Shown: positions 21,789 to 30,753, counted from the first letter of the stretch. The stretch: 64,000 bases of DNA from Modicisalibacter muralis (GCF_900102945.1 NZ_FNGI01000001.1:744001-808000), one strand, 5' to 3'. Program-made: numbers and translations. Notes: a model not told the origin generated them from the letters alone.

Positions 21789-22208
21789 ATGAGTGCACAG
21801 CAGGCCCAGGCCGAATTGATCGAGGAATTCAGCCTCTTCGATAACTGGATGGATCGCTACCAGTACATCATCGACATGGGCAAGCAGTTGCCGGCGTTTC
21901 CCGAGGAGTTGAAGAGCGCCGAAACCAAAATTCATGGCTGCCAGTCCAATGTCTGGATTCACCATGAGCGCGAAGGCGAGACCCTACATTTTCTGGCGAC
22001 CTCGGATGCCGCCATCGTTTCGGGGTTGATCGCAGTGTTGATGCGCATCTACAACGACCGCGCGCCTGCCGAGATCATCGCCACGCCGCCGAGCTTTCTC
22101 GAGGATCTGGGGCTTGACAAACACTTGTCGCCGACCCGTGCCAATGGCTTGCATGCGATGCTCAAGCGCATCTTCACGCTGGCCGAGCAGGAGAAAGTGA
22201 CCGGATAG
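21789..22208 (+). CDS. sufE: Cysteine desulfuration protein SufE
   Basis: Product of 139 residues. It accepts persulfide sulfur from a cysteine desulfurase on C51 in IHGCQSNVW and passes it to the Fe-S scaffold. The start GAATGAGGAGTTTCCATG has a clear ribosome binding site. It stands alone: no sufBCDS genes are adjacent, although nfuA is only 1.2 kb away. The C-terminal LGLDKHLSPTRANGLHAML is typical of SufE/CsdE proteins. Confidence 0.92.
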   Translation: MSAQQAQAELIEEFSLFDNWMDRYQYIIDMGKQLPAFPEELKSAETKIHGCQSNVWIHHEREGETLHFLATSDAAIVSGLIAVLMRIYNDRAPAEIIATPPSFLEDLGLDKHLSPTRANGLHAMLKRIFTLAEQEKVTG

Positions 22209-22218
22209 AAATAAGAGT

Positions 22219-22527
22219 CTAGCGGGGTTCGTCGTTATGGGAATTCGCGGCAGGGCGGTCGTGCCCGTCGTAACGCTGTGAGTCGTGACCATGGCAGCGT
22301 GGCGGCGGTACTGGATCGACGCCGCCGGGATGCCAGGGATGGCACTTGAGGATGCGCTTGAGCGCCAACCAGCCGCCCCTGAATGGTCCGTGTAGCCGCA
22401 CCGCATCGATGGCATAACTGGAACAGCTCGGCCAGAAGCGGCAACGCGGGCCGAGCAGGGGACTGATTACGTACTGGTAGACGCGGATCAGCCCAATCAA
22501 TACGCCACCCAGCAAGCGATTGAACAT
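22219..22527 (-). CDS. yidD: Membrane protein insertion efficiency factor YidD
   Basis: Product of 102 residues. The conserved core [27 protein letters not shown] and HPGGVDPVP is intact; the tail is rich in His, Asp and Arg. YidD aids YidC-dependent insertion of inner-membrane proteins. It usually lies between rnpA and yidC near the replication origin; here it follows hisI by four bases, an uncommon place (and near the terminus). Confidence 0.92.
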   Translation of the reverse strand: MFNRLLGGVLIGLIRVYQYVISPLLGPRCRFWPSCSSYAIDAVRLHGPFRGGWLALKRILKCHPWHPGGVDPVPPPRCHGHDSQRYDGHDRPAANSHNDEPR

Positions 22528-22531
22528 GCTT

Positions 22532-22975
22532 TCAACGCTTGCCGGCGTAAAGCTCGACGGGGTCGATCAGCGGCGCGGCATCGATCTCGCCATGCTCGCT
22601 ATTCATCGCCACATAGAAGCAGCTTCGCCGTCCGGTGTGGCAGGCCGGGCCGGTCTGGTCGACGCTGAGCAGCAGCGTGTCGCCATCGCAGTCGAAGTGA
22701 GCGGCCTTCAAGTGCTGCTCCTGGCCGGACGACTCGCCCTTGCGCCATAACCTGTTACGTGAACGCGACCAGTAGCAGACACGCCCGGTGGTCAGCGTTT
22801 CTTCCAGCGCCTGACGATTCATCCACGCCATCATCAGCACTTCGCCGCTGTCATGCTGCTGGGCGATAGCCGGCAGCAGGCCGTCAGTGTTCCAGCGCGC
22901 GGCATCGAGAATCGCTGCCAGCGAACGCTGAGTACCGCGCTCGGCGGTTTCCAGGGATTTGAAGAGTTCACTCAT
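22532..22975 (-). CDS. hisI: Phosphoribosyl-AMP cyclohydrolase
   Basis: Product of 147 residues from ATG 22975. It opens the purine ring of phosphoribosyl-AMP in histidine synthesis. The metal-binding stretch [15 protein letters not shown] with CHTGRRSCF holds the zinc cysteines and magnesium aspartates. It is the monofunctional form without a HisE domain. No other his gene is present. It lies between yidD and zur in one tight same-strand cluster. Confidence 0.93.
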   Translation of the reverse strand: MSELFKSLETAERGTQRSLAAILDAARWNTDGLLPAIAQQHDSGEVLMMAWMNRQALEETLTTGRVCYWSRSRNRLWRKGESSGQEQHLKAAHFDCDGDTLLLSVDQTGPACHTGRRSCFYVAMNSEHGEIDAAPLIDPVELYAGKR

Positions 22976-22982
22976 GGGTTTC

Positions 22983-23471
22983 TCAACTGGTCGGGCAATG
23001 AGTAATAGGAGATCCTCCGGCCGAGCCCTTTGAGTCGGCCCGGCAGGCATCGCAGGTGCCCAGCAATTCGATGGTCTGGCGGTCGACGTCGAATCCCAGT
23101 GTTTGCGCGCGAATTTTTAACTGATCGTTGACCTCATCGAGATGCAACTCTTCGACCCGACCGCAATGGCGGCAGATCAATAGCTGGAAGCCATGGGCAT
23201 GCTCGGGACAGGGGCAGGCCACGTAGGCGTTGAGCGATTCGATGCGATGAACCAGGCCCTGTTCGATCAAGAAATCCAGCGCGCGATAGACCGTCGGCGG
23301 GCGCGCAGAGGCATGCTCGGTGGCCAGTTCGTCGAGCAGGTCATACGCCTTGAGCCCGCCTGGCGACGAGGAGATCATCTCGAGTACTCGGCGGCGTATG
23401 GGGGTGAAGCGTACGTTGCGCTGTTGACACTGGCGCTCGGCTTGCTGGATTAGAGCTTGGATATTCGGCAT
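22983..23471 (-). CDS. zur: Fur-family regulator, Zur (zinc uptake) type
   Basis: Product of 162 residues from ATG 23471; an in-frame ATG at 23504 is an alternative. Winged-helix N-domain (RFTPIRRRVLEMI, TVYRALDFLIEQGLVHRIES), then the dimerisation domain with structural zinc cysteines C100/C103 (LLICRHC) and C140/C143 (GTCDAC) and the HAHGFQ histidines. This matches Zur better than Fur because it lacks the Fur HHDH start motif. With zinc it should repress zinc-uptake genes. No znuABC is present nearby. Confidence 0.83.
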   Translation of the reverse strand: MPNIQALIQQAERQCQQRNVRFTPIRRRVLEMISSSPGGLKAYDLLDELATEHASARPPTVYRALDFLIEQGLVHRIESLNAYVACPCPEHAHGFQLLICRHCGRVEELHLDEVNDQLKIRAQTLGFDVDRQTIELLGTCDACRADSKGSAGGSPITHCPTS

Positions 23472-23563
23472 GAAAGATTGTCGTTCGACGTTCGGACGCT
23501 CCATTCTACGCGCCCGGCCGGATGGCAGCCAGGCGAGTCCTATCGCCTGGCAAAGCCATGGGG

Positions 23564-24841
23564 TCAGATTCCACTATTGGCATGCACGGCTTGTCGCCCG
23601 GATGACAATAATTTGCCTTGCAGCCATTGTCGAATGCGCACCACGAAGTTCTCCTGGAACATCATGCAGAACAGCACGGTAAACAGCAGAAATACCGGAT
23701 ACAGCCATATGGAGGCGTCCCCGGCGGCCTCCATGCAACGTGGAATGCTACTCAGGCATAGGCTCGGCTCGCCTTTCAACACCCGTTCGACGCGCGTAAA
23801 AACCACGAACAAGGGCACGTGCAGCGCGAACATCGGCAGTGACGCACCGCCCAGACGAGTGGCCAGGCGCCGCATGCGCGAGCTGGAGGGCGGCGACCAG
23901 TGGGCGACCACGAAAATCAGCGCGAGCTGGGCGGGTAGCAACAAGCCGTTGTGCAGCAAGTAATACCAGGCAGGGCCCTGATGGCGTAACAGCCATGAAC
24001 CGATGATTACCGATAGGGCGATGAACAGCAGCAGCGCCCAGCGCACGCCAACTCCCAGGTGCAACCCCATTTGTCTACGCTGGGTGTAAAGTGCGCAGAG
24101 CAGAATCCCGGCCATGAATTCGGGCAATCGAACCAGTGGATTGCGATGCAGGATACCGGTCTCCGGCATGGCGAAATCGGTCATCGCGATGACCACCAGC
24201 GGAGGAATCAGGTAGATCAGGTTGGTGACTACCAGTGCGCGCCGCTGGGATGTGACGCGAGACAGCCTTGGCGCGATCCACGGAAAGGTCAGGTAGAAAA
24301 AGAACAGTGCCGAAATCGACCAGGTAACCGGATTGAAGGTCAGGTACAGCGGATTCCAGGCGTGCAGAAGTGTCACGTTGAGCAGCACATTCAATGCCAG
24401 TTCGGCATCGCTCATGTAGTGCGTTATGCTCTCGAGAGTAGAGCCGTCGTTGACGTCGTAGAGCACGAAACGTATCGATGCCCCGGCGTCTCCCGGCGTG
24501 ATCGCCAGGTAGCCGACCAGCGTCGAGACCGCCATGGCCAGTAACATGGCGCCGATGTGAATCGGGTAGAGGTTCGAGAAGCGCTTGACCCAGAAGCTTT
24601 TGGCGGGTTCGCGCATCCGCTTGTCGTCATCGAGGTAAACGTGCGCGAGGAGAAACCCCGAAAGCACGAAGAAGGCGCTGGTCGAGAAGAAACCGATATC
24701 CGTGATGTAACCGGACCAGTCACTTATCGACGAGTAAGTATGCAACGTATGAAATATAACGATGTACAGACCGAGCAAGAACCGTAACCACTCCAACCCG
24801 ATGAATCTTTCCTTCTTCACCGTCGTTCGCTTGTTTTCCAT
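23564..24841 (-). CDS. Acyltransferase family 3 membrane protein
   Basis: Product of 425 residues with about ten transmembrane helices. The N-terminus FIGLEWLRFLLGLYIVIFH with the catalytic-type histidine and the SAFFVLSGFLLAHVY and WVKRFSNLYPIHI segments define acyltransferase-3 proteins, which add acyl groups to extracytoplasmic glycans. The gene follows opgG, and OpgC, which succinylates osmoregulated periplasmic glucans, belongs to this family, so an OpgC-like role is plausible but not shown. A terminator separates it from opgG. Confidence 0.85.
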   Translation of the reverse strand: MENKRTTVKKERFIGLEWLRFLLGLYIVIFHTLHTYSSISDWSGYITDIGFFSTSAFFVLSGFLLAHVYLDDDKRMREPAKSFWVKRFSNLYPIHIGAMLLAMAVSTLVGYLAITPGDAGASIRFVLYDVNDGSTLESITHYMSDAELALNVLLNVTLLHAWNPLYLTFNPVTWSISALFFFYLTFPWIAPRLSRVTSQRRALVVTNLIYLIPPLVVIAMTDFAMPETGILHRNPLVRLPEFMAGILLCALYTQRRQMGLHLGVGVRWALLLFIALSVIIGSWLLRHQGPAWYYLLHNGLLLPAQLALIFVVAHWSPPSSSRMRRLATRLGGASLPMFALHVPLFVVFTRVERVLKGEPSLCLSSIPRCMEAAGDASIWLYPVFLLFTVLFCMMFQENFVVRIRQWLQGKLLSSGRQAVHANSGI

Positions 24842-24896
24842 GCGTGAAGCGCACCTCGAAATCGGCGAAAGCCATTATGTGTGAACCGTGCCTTAC

Positions 24897-24934
24897 AAAA
24901 AACGCACCGGTCGGGCTCCTGGCCAACCGGTGCG
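24897..24934 (-). terminator. Rho-independent terminator after opgG
   Basis: CGCACCGGT (24903-24911) pairs with ACCGGTGCG (24926-24934); on the minus strand the stem is followed by TTTTTT (complement of 24897-24902). It closes opgG and implies a separate promoter for the acyltransferase gene. Confidence 0.8.
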
Positions 24935-24959
24935 CAATAGTATCTTGGTGTGTTATGGC

Positions 24960-26564
24960 TTAGCCAGCGACGGGCATTCGGTAGAACCAGGTTTCCGATA
25001 GGTGGCGCGTGCTCTCTTCCAAATGAGCGCGTATTTCCAGTGGCTTGGTTTCATCGTCCCGCTTGACTCGCAAGATCACCCGCCAGCCGCCTTCCGCGAC
25101 GTTGCGAATAACGCGGCTCTCGACCAGCTTGCCGTTGTCGCCGACATCGATAACCGCGGTGGGGCGGATATCCGCTGCCAACGACTCGAGTGCCGGTCCC
25201 TTGAAGTCGATGACGAAGGCCAACGAGCCATCCGGCTTGCGAATCAGGTCGTTCTGGCGAACCTCGCCTCGTGAGCGCATGGTGCTATCGGCCCAGGAGA
25301 GCGCGGGGTCATGGTGCTTACTCTCGTTCATCGTCCAATAAATACGATAATTGAAGTCGATGGGCTCGCCGAGCGCTGGCATCTCGTCAGGCTTCCAGAA
25401 GGCGACGATATTATCGTTGGTCTCGTTCTGCGTGGGAATTTCGACCAGCTCAACGGAGCCCGGCCCCCAGTCTCCCTGCGGTTCGATCCAGGCGCTGGGA
25501 CGCAGATCATAGCGGTCGACCAGGTCCTCATAGTCGTGGAAGGCATGGCTGCGTTGCAGCAAGCCGAAGCCCTTGAGCTCCTCGACATGCTGATTGCTGA
25601 CTTCGACCTGCGTGGGGTTGACCAGTGGCCGCCAGATCCAGCCGGCCTTGCCAGTGTGAAGCAGCAGGCCATTGGAGTCATGTATCGCCGGGCGATAGTT
25701 TAGCGTTGAGGTGGGCTGGCTGGGGCCGAACAGGAACATGCTGGTCAGTGGCGCAATACCCAGCTTCTTGATCGGCTTGCGCAGAAAGATCCGCGACTTG
25801 ACGTCGAGCACGCTGTCATCGCCGGGACGTAGCACGAAACGGTAGGCTCCCGTGGCACTGGGTGAGTCGAGCAGGGCGAATAGCGTTAGTGACTGGCTGT
25901 CGGGCTCGGGCTTGACGACCCAGAATTCGCGAAACGCCGGGAATTCCTCGCCGCTAGGGACGCCCGGTTTGTTGGAGGGCGTTTCCGTGTCGATGGCTAG
26001 TCCACGGCCGGATAGGCCATAGATCTGATTCTTGCCAACTACACGAAAGTAGCTCGCGCCCTGGAATACCATGATTTCATCGAAGACATTGGGCGTGTTG
26101 ATCGGGTAGTGAATCCTGAACCCCGCGAAGCCCAGCCCCTCCAGGTCTTTCTCGCTCAGTTTGACGTCACCGTAATGGAAGTCGTTGGCATCGAAAGGAA
26201 TCTCATGGACGCCATTATCGTCGATGATGTTCATCTCCACGGCGCTGACGTAATGCATGCCCTCGTGGAAGAAGCTCAATTGGAAGGGCAGTCCTTCTTC
26301 GCGCCATATCGCCTGATCCATCCTGTACTGGATCTGCGCGTACTGTTCATATTCCAGCTCACGCAGCGTTGGTGTGGTATTGGTTTCCGGCGCTTGATAT
26401 TCCTGCTCCACGAGCTTTTTGGCCTTGGCCGCCACATCCTCGAAACCGAAGGCAAGACAACTCGGTGCCATGATTGCCATCCATAGTCCGGCCACCACCG
26501 CCAAGGGCGAGGCAAACCGTCGACTGGTAGTGGTGGCAGAGCCTTGTAGGGTCGAATGATTCAC
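24960..26564 (-). CDS. opgG: Periplasmic glucan biosynthesis protein, OpgG/MdoG family
   Basis: Product of 534 residues. An N-terminal signal region of about 38 residues (with a SRR pair before a hydrophobic core) leads to the OpgG body: FGFEDVAAKAKKLVEQEYQ, DLGFAGF-like and GASYFRVVGKNQIYGLSGRG blocks, LTSMFLFGPSQP, GFGLLQRSHAFHDYEDLVDRYDLRPSAW and VELVEIPTQNETNDNIVAFW all match E. coli OpgG closely. OpgG acts in the periplasm on beta-1,2-glucan backbones. The usual partner opgH (glucosyltransferase) is not next to it. Confidence 0.93.
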   Translation of the reverse strand: MNHSTLQGSATTTSRRFASPLAVVAGLWMAIMAPSCLAFGFEDVAAKAKKLVEQEYQAPETNTTPTLRELEYEQYAQIQYRMDQAIWREEGLPFQLSFFHEGMHYVSAVEMNIIDDNGVHEIPFDANDFHYGDVKLSEKDLEGLGFAGFRIHYPINTPNVFDEIMVFQGASYFRVVGKNQIYGLSGRGLAIDTETPSNKPGVPSGEEFPAFREFWVVKPEPDSQSLTLFALLDSPSATGAYRFVLRPGDDSVLDVKSRIFLRKPIKKLGIAPLTSMFLFGPSQPTSTLNYRPAIHDSNGLLLHTGKAGWIWRPLVNPTQVEVSNQHVEELKGFGLLQRSHAFHDYEDLVDRYDLRPSAWIEPQGDWGPGSVELVEIPTQNETNDNIVAFWKPDEMPALGEPIDFNYRIYWTMNESKHHDPALSWADSTMRSRGEVRQNDLIRKPDGSLAFVIDFKGPALESLAADIRPTAVIDVGDNGKLVESRVIRNVAEGGWRVILRVKRDDETKPLEIRAHLEESTRHLSETWFYRMPVAG

Positions 26565-26746
26565 GTGTCACTCCTTTGCTGCGCTCCCGAGGGACGCTCC
26601 CGAATATAGTTGCGACTGGAAGATTACATTCTAACGGGTCACAGCTAAAGCGCCGATCGATCAGAGTCACCGGGAGCTTCGAAGAAAGGAGGGATTGGGG
26701 TGCAGTGAAGGAATCATCAAAGGATCTGTAGTTTTTGTGGCTTGCT

Positions 26747-26774
26747 ATTTAACATAATATACATTATGCGAAGT
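26747..26774 (-). other. dif: dif site (XerCD chromosome-dimer resolution site)
   Basis: On the minus strand this reads XerC arm ACTTCGCATAA, central region TGTATA, XerD arm TTATGTTAAAT. From memory of E. coli dif, 25 of 28 positions agree, with differences only in the outer XerC arm, where dif sites vary between species; the Pseudomonas version seems still closer. It lies alone in a 275-base gap between opgG and the E3 gene, with no integrase nearby. KOPS-type octamers (GGGNAGGG) seen by eye point toward it: + strand at 7441, 10627 and 19864 on the left, minus strand at about 52173 on the right. The site marks the replication terminus. Confidence 0.9.
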
Positions 26775-26839
26775 TAAGGGTTGGCGCAGGATTGAGCCGT
26801 TTCCAGGCAAGCTCAAGAATATCGAATGACGACTGGCAT

Positions 26840-28267
26840 TCAGCCGTAATGCGTCGCGCTACCCAGGAAAAGCTCGGCAGCCTCACCGGTGGTTTCCGTC
26901 AAGGTGGGATGCGGATGCACGCTCATGGCGAGATCTTCCGCTACCGCGCCCATCTCGATGGCCAGCACGCCTTCGGCAATCAGCGATTCGGCGTGCGGGC
27001 CGACGATGCCCATGCCGAGAATGCGTCCGGTGTCCGGTTCGACCAGTAATTTGGTCATTCCCGCTTCGGCACCCATGGTCAGCGCGCGGCCCGAAGCCTG
27101 CCAGGGAAAACGCAGCGCCTTGTAATCGCGTTTTTCCGCTTCGGCTTGTTGTTCGGTCAGGCCACACCAGGCCAATTGCGGCACCGTATAGACGACCGCC
27201 GGGACAGCTCGCGCATCGAACGCCGCCGATTGCCCGGCGATGACGCGTGCGGCCACTTTGCCCTCGTGCATCGCTTCATGAGCCAACAGCATGCCACCGG
27301 CAATGTCGCCAATGGCGAAGATCGATTCATCGCGCGTTCGGCGTTGCTCGTCGACCTCGATAAAGCCGTTGTCGTCGAGTGTGACCTGGGTGTTGTCCAG
27401 ACCCAGCTCTTCGGTATTCGGCTGACGGCCCACGGCGATCAGCACGCGCTCGAAGGTTTTCTCATGAGAGCCTTCGTCGTTTTCCAGCGTGACCCTTACC
27501 TGCTTTTTCGTTTCATGCAGCCCGGCGACCTGAGTCTTCAAATGCACCGCCTCGAAGCGTTCCTCGACCTTGGCTGCCAGCGGCTTGAGCAGATCGGCGT
27601 CGGTGTTTGGCATCAGGCGATCGGCCATTTCGACCAAGGTGACCTTGCTACCCAGCGATTGGTAGACCATGCCCATTTCCAGCCCGATATAGCCGCCACC
27701 GACGATCAGCAACGTCTTGGGGATGTCTTTCAAGGCCAGCGCGCCGGTCGAGTCCATGATGCGCTCGCTGTTGGCGAAATCGACATCCGGCAAGGCAACC
27801 GGGCGCGAGCCCGTCGCGACGATGGCTTGCTTGTAGCCTAGGGTGTCGCGCCCGGCGCCCTCGAGTTCGAGCTGCCCCTCACCGGCGAACGTGGCGCGCG
27901 CCCGAATGAGACGAACGCCCCGCTGCTTGCATAAATCACCCAGGCCGCCGGTGAGTTGATCGATGATCCTATCCTTGTTTTTTCGCAGCGCATCGGCATC
28001 GATTTTCGCCGGCGAAAATGTCACGCCCGAGGTACTGGCCTGCTCGGTGGCATGAATCAGCTCGGTAATGTGCAGCAGTGCTTTCGAGGGTATGCAGCCG
28101 CGTTGCAGACAGACACCACCAACCTTTTCTTCTTCATTGATCAGCGTGACATCCAGCCCCAGGCCAGCGGCCTCGAATGCTGCGGCGTAACCGCCTGGAC
28201 CGGCGCCGATTATCGCCACATCGGTGTTTTCGGGAATGCTTTCAGCGCGTTCGTCCTTGCGAGCCAT
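26840..28267 (-). CDS. lpdA: Dihydrolipoamide dehydrogenase (E3) of a 2-oxoacid dehydrogenase complex
   Basis: Product of 475 residues. FAD-binding GAGPGG at 21-26, redox disulfide C53/C58 in GGVCLQRGCIPSK, NAD-binding GGGYIGLEMG, and the catalytic H451/H453 region HPHPTLTE. It reoxidises the dihydrolipoyl group of E2. There is no extra lipoyl domain at the N-terminus. Last gene of the four-gene operon, 36 bases after E2. Confidence 0.93.
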   Translation of the reverse strand: MARKDERAESIPENTDVAIIGAGPGGYAAAFEAAGLGLDVTLINEEEKVGGVCLQRGCIPSKALLHITELIHATEQASTSGVTFSPAKIDADALRKNKDRIIDQLTGGLGDLCKQRGVRLIRARATFAGEGQLELEGAGRDTLGYKQAIVATGSRPVALPDVDFANSERIMDSTGALALKDIPKTLLIVGGGYIGLEMGMVYQSLGSKVTLVEMADRLMPNTDADLLKPLAAKVEERFEAVHLKTQVAGLHETKKQVRVTLENDEGSHEKTFERVLIAVGRQPNTEELGLDNTQVTLDDNGFIEVDEQRRTRDESIFAIGDIAGGMLLAHEAMHEGKVAARVIAGQSAAFDARAVPAVVYTVPQLAWCGLTEQQAEAEKRDYKALRFPWQASGRALTMGAEAGMTKLLVEPDTGRILGMGIVGPHAESLIAEGVLAIEMGAVAEDLAMSVHPHPTLTETTGEAAELFLGSATHYG

Positions 28268-28303
28268 GATCGTCCTTTCCTGCTTGCTACCTTCCGGTAT
28301 GCG

Positions 28304-29758
28304 TTAGATCTTGAGTAGCAGCGACTGCGGATCTTCCAGCGCGCCGATCAGCGTGGTCACAAAATTCGCCGCATCGGCACCATCGTTGACGCGATGATCG
28401 AAGCCCAGTGATAACGGCAACAGCAGGCGTGGCTTGACCTCATAGTTGTCCAGATCACCGTGCACGACGGGCTCGAGCCTAGCCTGGCCCAGCCCCAGGA
28501 TGGCAACTTCGGGGAGGTTGATCAGCGGCGTCAGCGCGGTGCCGCCTAGTGGCCCGGGGTTGGTCAACGTCATGCAGCCACCTTCCATGTCCTCGCGGCC
28601 CAACTCACCGTTACGCGCCCGCTCCACGGTGGTGCTGACGGCTTCGGTGAGCTCGATGAGGTTTTTCTTGTCGACGTCACGAATCACCGGCACCAACAGG
28701 CCGCGCTCCGTGGCCACCGCAAGGCCGACATGAAAATAGCGCTTGAGAACGATTTCCTGATTCTCGTTATCCAGGCTGGCATTGAAATGCGGGAACTGCT
28801 TTAGCGCGAAAACCATGGCCTTCATCACCAGTATCGTCAGCGTGAACTTGCCGCCGTTTTCTTGCGCGCTGGCTTCGTAATCGTGACGGAAACGCTCCAG
28901 TTCGGTCACGTCGGCGACATCCTGGTGATAGACGTGGGGTATCTGCGTCCAGGATTGGGTCATGCGTTCGGCGGTGACGCGCCGGACCGAGCGTATCGCT
29001 ACCCGCTCGGTATCGCCCCATTGGCTGAAATCCGGCAACGCCTTGCCGGAGCCGGGTGGCTGACGGCCACCCTCTTTCGCGGCCGCCTCGACATCCTCGG
29101 TAGTGACCCGCCCCTGCGGGCCGCTGGGCTCGATATCGTGCAGGTCGACGCCGCGCTCGCGCGCCAGGCGCCGGGTACTCGGTGCCGCTGGCACGGGAGG
29201 CTGATCCCTCTTTGCTTTTCTGGCAGTCTTTTTATCAGTCTTATCGGGTTGTTTCTCTTGCCGTTTTTTCTCTCCCTCGTCATCTTTCTCCTGACGATCG
29301 CCCTGCTCTTCATCCTCGTCGCTGGCGGCTTCTTGGTCGCTTTCCTCGGCTTTCTCATCTTCCGCGGATTCTTCGGAGCTCTCGCGAGTGGATTCCTTGG
29401 ACGATTGGTTCTCATCGTCGCTCTCGGACGTCTCTTCTTCCTGGTCCTTTTCGTCTTTCTTATCTTCCTCGTCTTTCTCGCCCTGTTCGCCGCTATCGGT
29501 ATCTTCTTCATCATCACCATCGTCGGGCACGTAGCTAAACAGCAAGTCATCGACACGAACCACGTCGCCGGTCTTCAGGTGAACCTTTTCGATCGTGCCA
29601 CTGAACGGCGCTGAGACATCGGTCGCCGCCTTGTCGGTTTCCACCGTGAGCACGGTATCGCCATCATTGACGTGATCGCCTTCGGCGACGTGAATCTCCA
29701 GCACTTCGGCTTCCTGGAGCCCTTCGCCAGGATCGGAGAACTTGAATTCCTCACTCAT
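28304..29758 (-). CDS. Dihydrolipoyl acyltransferase (E2) with a long acidic linker
   Basis: Product of 484 residues. One lipoyl domain (1-78, lipoyl-lysine K43 in ETDKAATDV), a linker from 79 to 178, a peripheral-subunit-binding domain at about 190-228 (APSTRRLARERGVDL and GPQGRVTTEDV), and the catalytic domain with the active-site block DHRVNDG near the C-terminus. The linker is remarkable: 49 of its 100 residues are Asp or Glu, the rest mostly Lys, Ser, Gln and Gly, with no Leu, Ile, Val, Phe, Met, Trp or Tyr. Usual E2 linkers are Ala/Pro rich. The E2 type goes with the alpha2beta2 E1 encoded just upstream. Substrate could be pyruvate or branched-chain 2-oxoacids. Confidence 0.92.
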   Translation of the reverse strand: MSEEFKFSDPGEGLQEAEVLEIHVAEGDHVNDGDTVLTVETDKAATDVSAPFSGTIEKVHLKTGDVVRVDDLLFSYVPDDGDDEEDTDSGEQGEKDEEDKKDEKDQEEETSESDDENQSSKESTRESSEESAEDEKAEESDQEAASDEDEEQGDRQEKDDEGEKKRQEKQPDKTDKKTARKAKRDQPPVPAAPSTRRLARERGVDLHDIEPSGPQGRVTTEDVEAAAKEGGRQPPGSGKALPDFSQWGDTERVAIRSVRRVTAERMTQSWTQIPHVYHQDVADVTELERFRHDYEASAQENGGKFTLTILVMKAMVFALKQFPHFNASLDNENQEIVLKRYFHVGLAVATERGLLVPVIRDVDKKNLIELTEAVSTTVERARNGELGREDMEGGCMTLTNPGPLGGTALTPLINLPEVAILGLGQARLEPVVHGDLDNYEVKPRLLLPLSLGFDHRVNDGADAANFVTTLIGALEDPQSLLLKI

Positions 29759-29772
29759 GGTTGCTTATCGCT

Positions 29773-30753
29773 CTAGTCGTTGAGCACGCCACGCGCGGCG
29801 TCGAGTATGCGTTCCACATCAGGCAGATAGGCTTGTTCGCGGGCAAACATCGGGACGATGGTGTCGAACCCGGTGACCCGCCGGATCGGCGCTTCGAGAT
29901 AGTAAAAGGATTCCTCGATCAGCCGTGCCATGATCTCGCCCGCCGGGCCATAGCTGCGATGCGCCTCGTGAACGATCACTACCCGCCCGGTATTGCGTGC
30001 CGATTCGGCGAAGCGCTCATGATCGAGCGGTGAAAGGCTCAGCAGATCGATCACCTCGGTTTCGACGCCATCCTCCTCGGCGAGCTGGTCCGCCGCCTGT
30101 AGCGTGCGTTGCAGCATGGCGCCGTAGGAGATCATGGTCAGGTCCCCGCCTTCACGTGCGGTGCGCGACTGCCCCAGCGGTAGCGTTTCTTCGTCATCGG
30201 GCACCTCCTCGCGAAATGCCCGGTAGATGGCCTTGGGTTCGAAAACTACCACCGGGTCGGGGTCGCGAATCGCACTGACCATCAGCGCGCGGGCGTTGCG
30301 CGGGGTGGAGGGAATCACCATCTTGAGCCCGGGGATGTGCGCATAAAGCACTTCCTTGCTCTCGGAGTGATGCTCGAGTGCATGCACTCCGGCGCCGTAG
30401 GGCATGCGCAGCACCATGGGTATCGAATAGCGGCCACGCGAACGCCAGCGTAGCCGAGCGGCATGCGACTCCATCTGATGAAAGCCCTGGTAGCTGAACC
30501 CCGAAAACTGCATTTCGCAGACGGGTTTCAGCCCGTATAACGCCAGGCCGATGGAAAAGCCGACCAGTGCCGTTTCCGCCACCGGCGAGTCGATGACCCG
30601 GCGTTCGCCATAGCGATCGAGCAGCCCTTCGGTGATGCGAAATACGCCACCATCGACACCCACGTCTTCGCCGAGAACGATCACGCCATCGTCGTTTTCC
30701 ATCTCTTGAGTCAGTGCCAGTTTGATGGCGTCGGCCATGTTCAATTCGGCCAT
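29773..30753 (-). CDS. 2-oxoacid dehydrogenase E1 component, beta subunit
   Basis: Product of 326 residues, usual size. Together with the alpha subunit it decarboxylates a 2-oxoacid on thiamine diphosphate. Family blocks: GEDVGVDGGVFRITEGL, DSPVAETALVGFSIGLAL, MPYGAGVHALEHHSES and VPMFAREQAYLP at the C-terminus. It begins three bases after the alpha-subunit gene and is followed by E2 after 14 bases. Confidence 0.92.
   Translation of the reverse strand: MAELNMADAIKLALTQEMENDDGVIVLGEDVGVDGGVFRITEGLLDRYGERRVIDSPVAETALVGFSIGLALYGLKPVCEMQFSGFSYQGFHQMESHAARLRWRSRGRYSIPMVLRMPYGAGVHALEHHSESKEVLYAHIPGLKMVIPSTPRNARALMVSAIRDPDPVVVFEPKAIYRAFREEVPDDEETLPLGQSRTAREGGDLTMISYGAMLQRTLQAADQLAEEDGVETEVIDLLSLSPLDHERFAESARNTGRVVIVHEAHRSYGPAGEIMARLIEESFYYLEAPIRRVTGFDTIVPMFAREQAYLPDVERILDAARGVLND

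Noticed and set aside
28862-29614. 250-codon + strand frame with runs that look like transmembrane helices
   Set aside because: The hydrophobic runs are the reverse reading of the Asp/Glu codons of the E2 linker; the E2 frame is clearly the real one.
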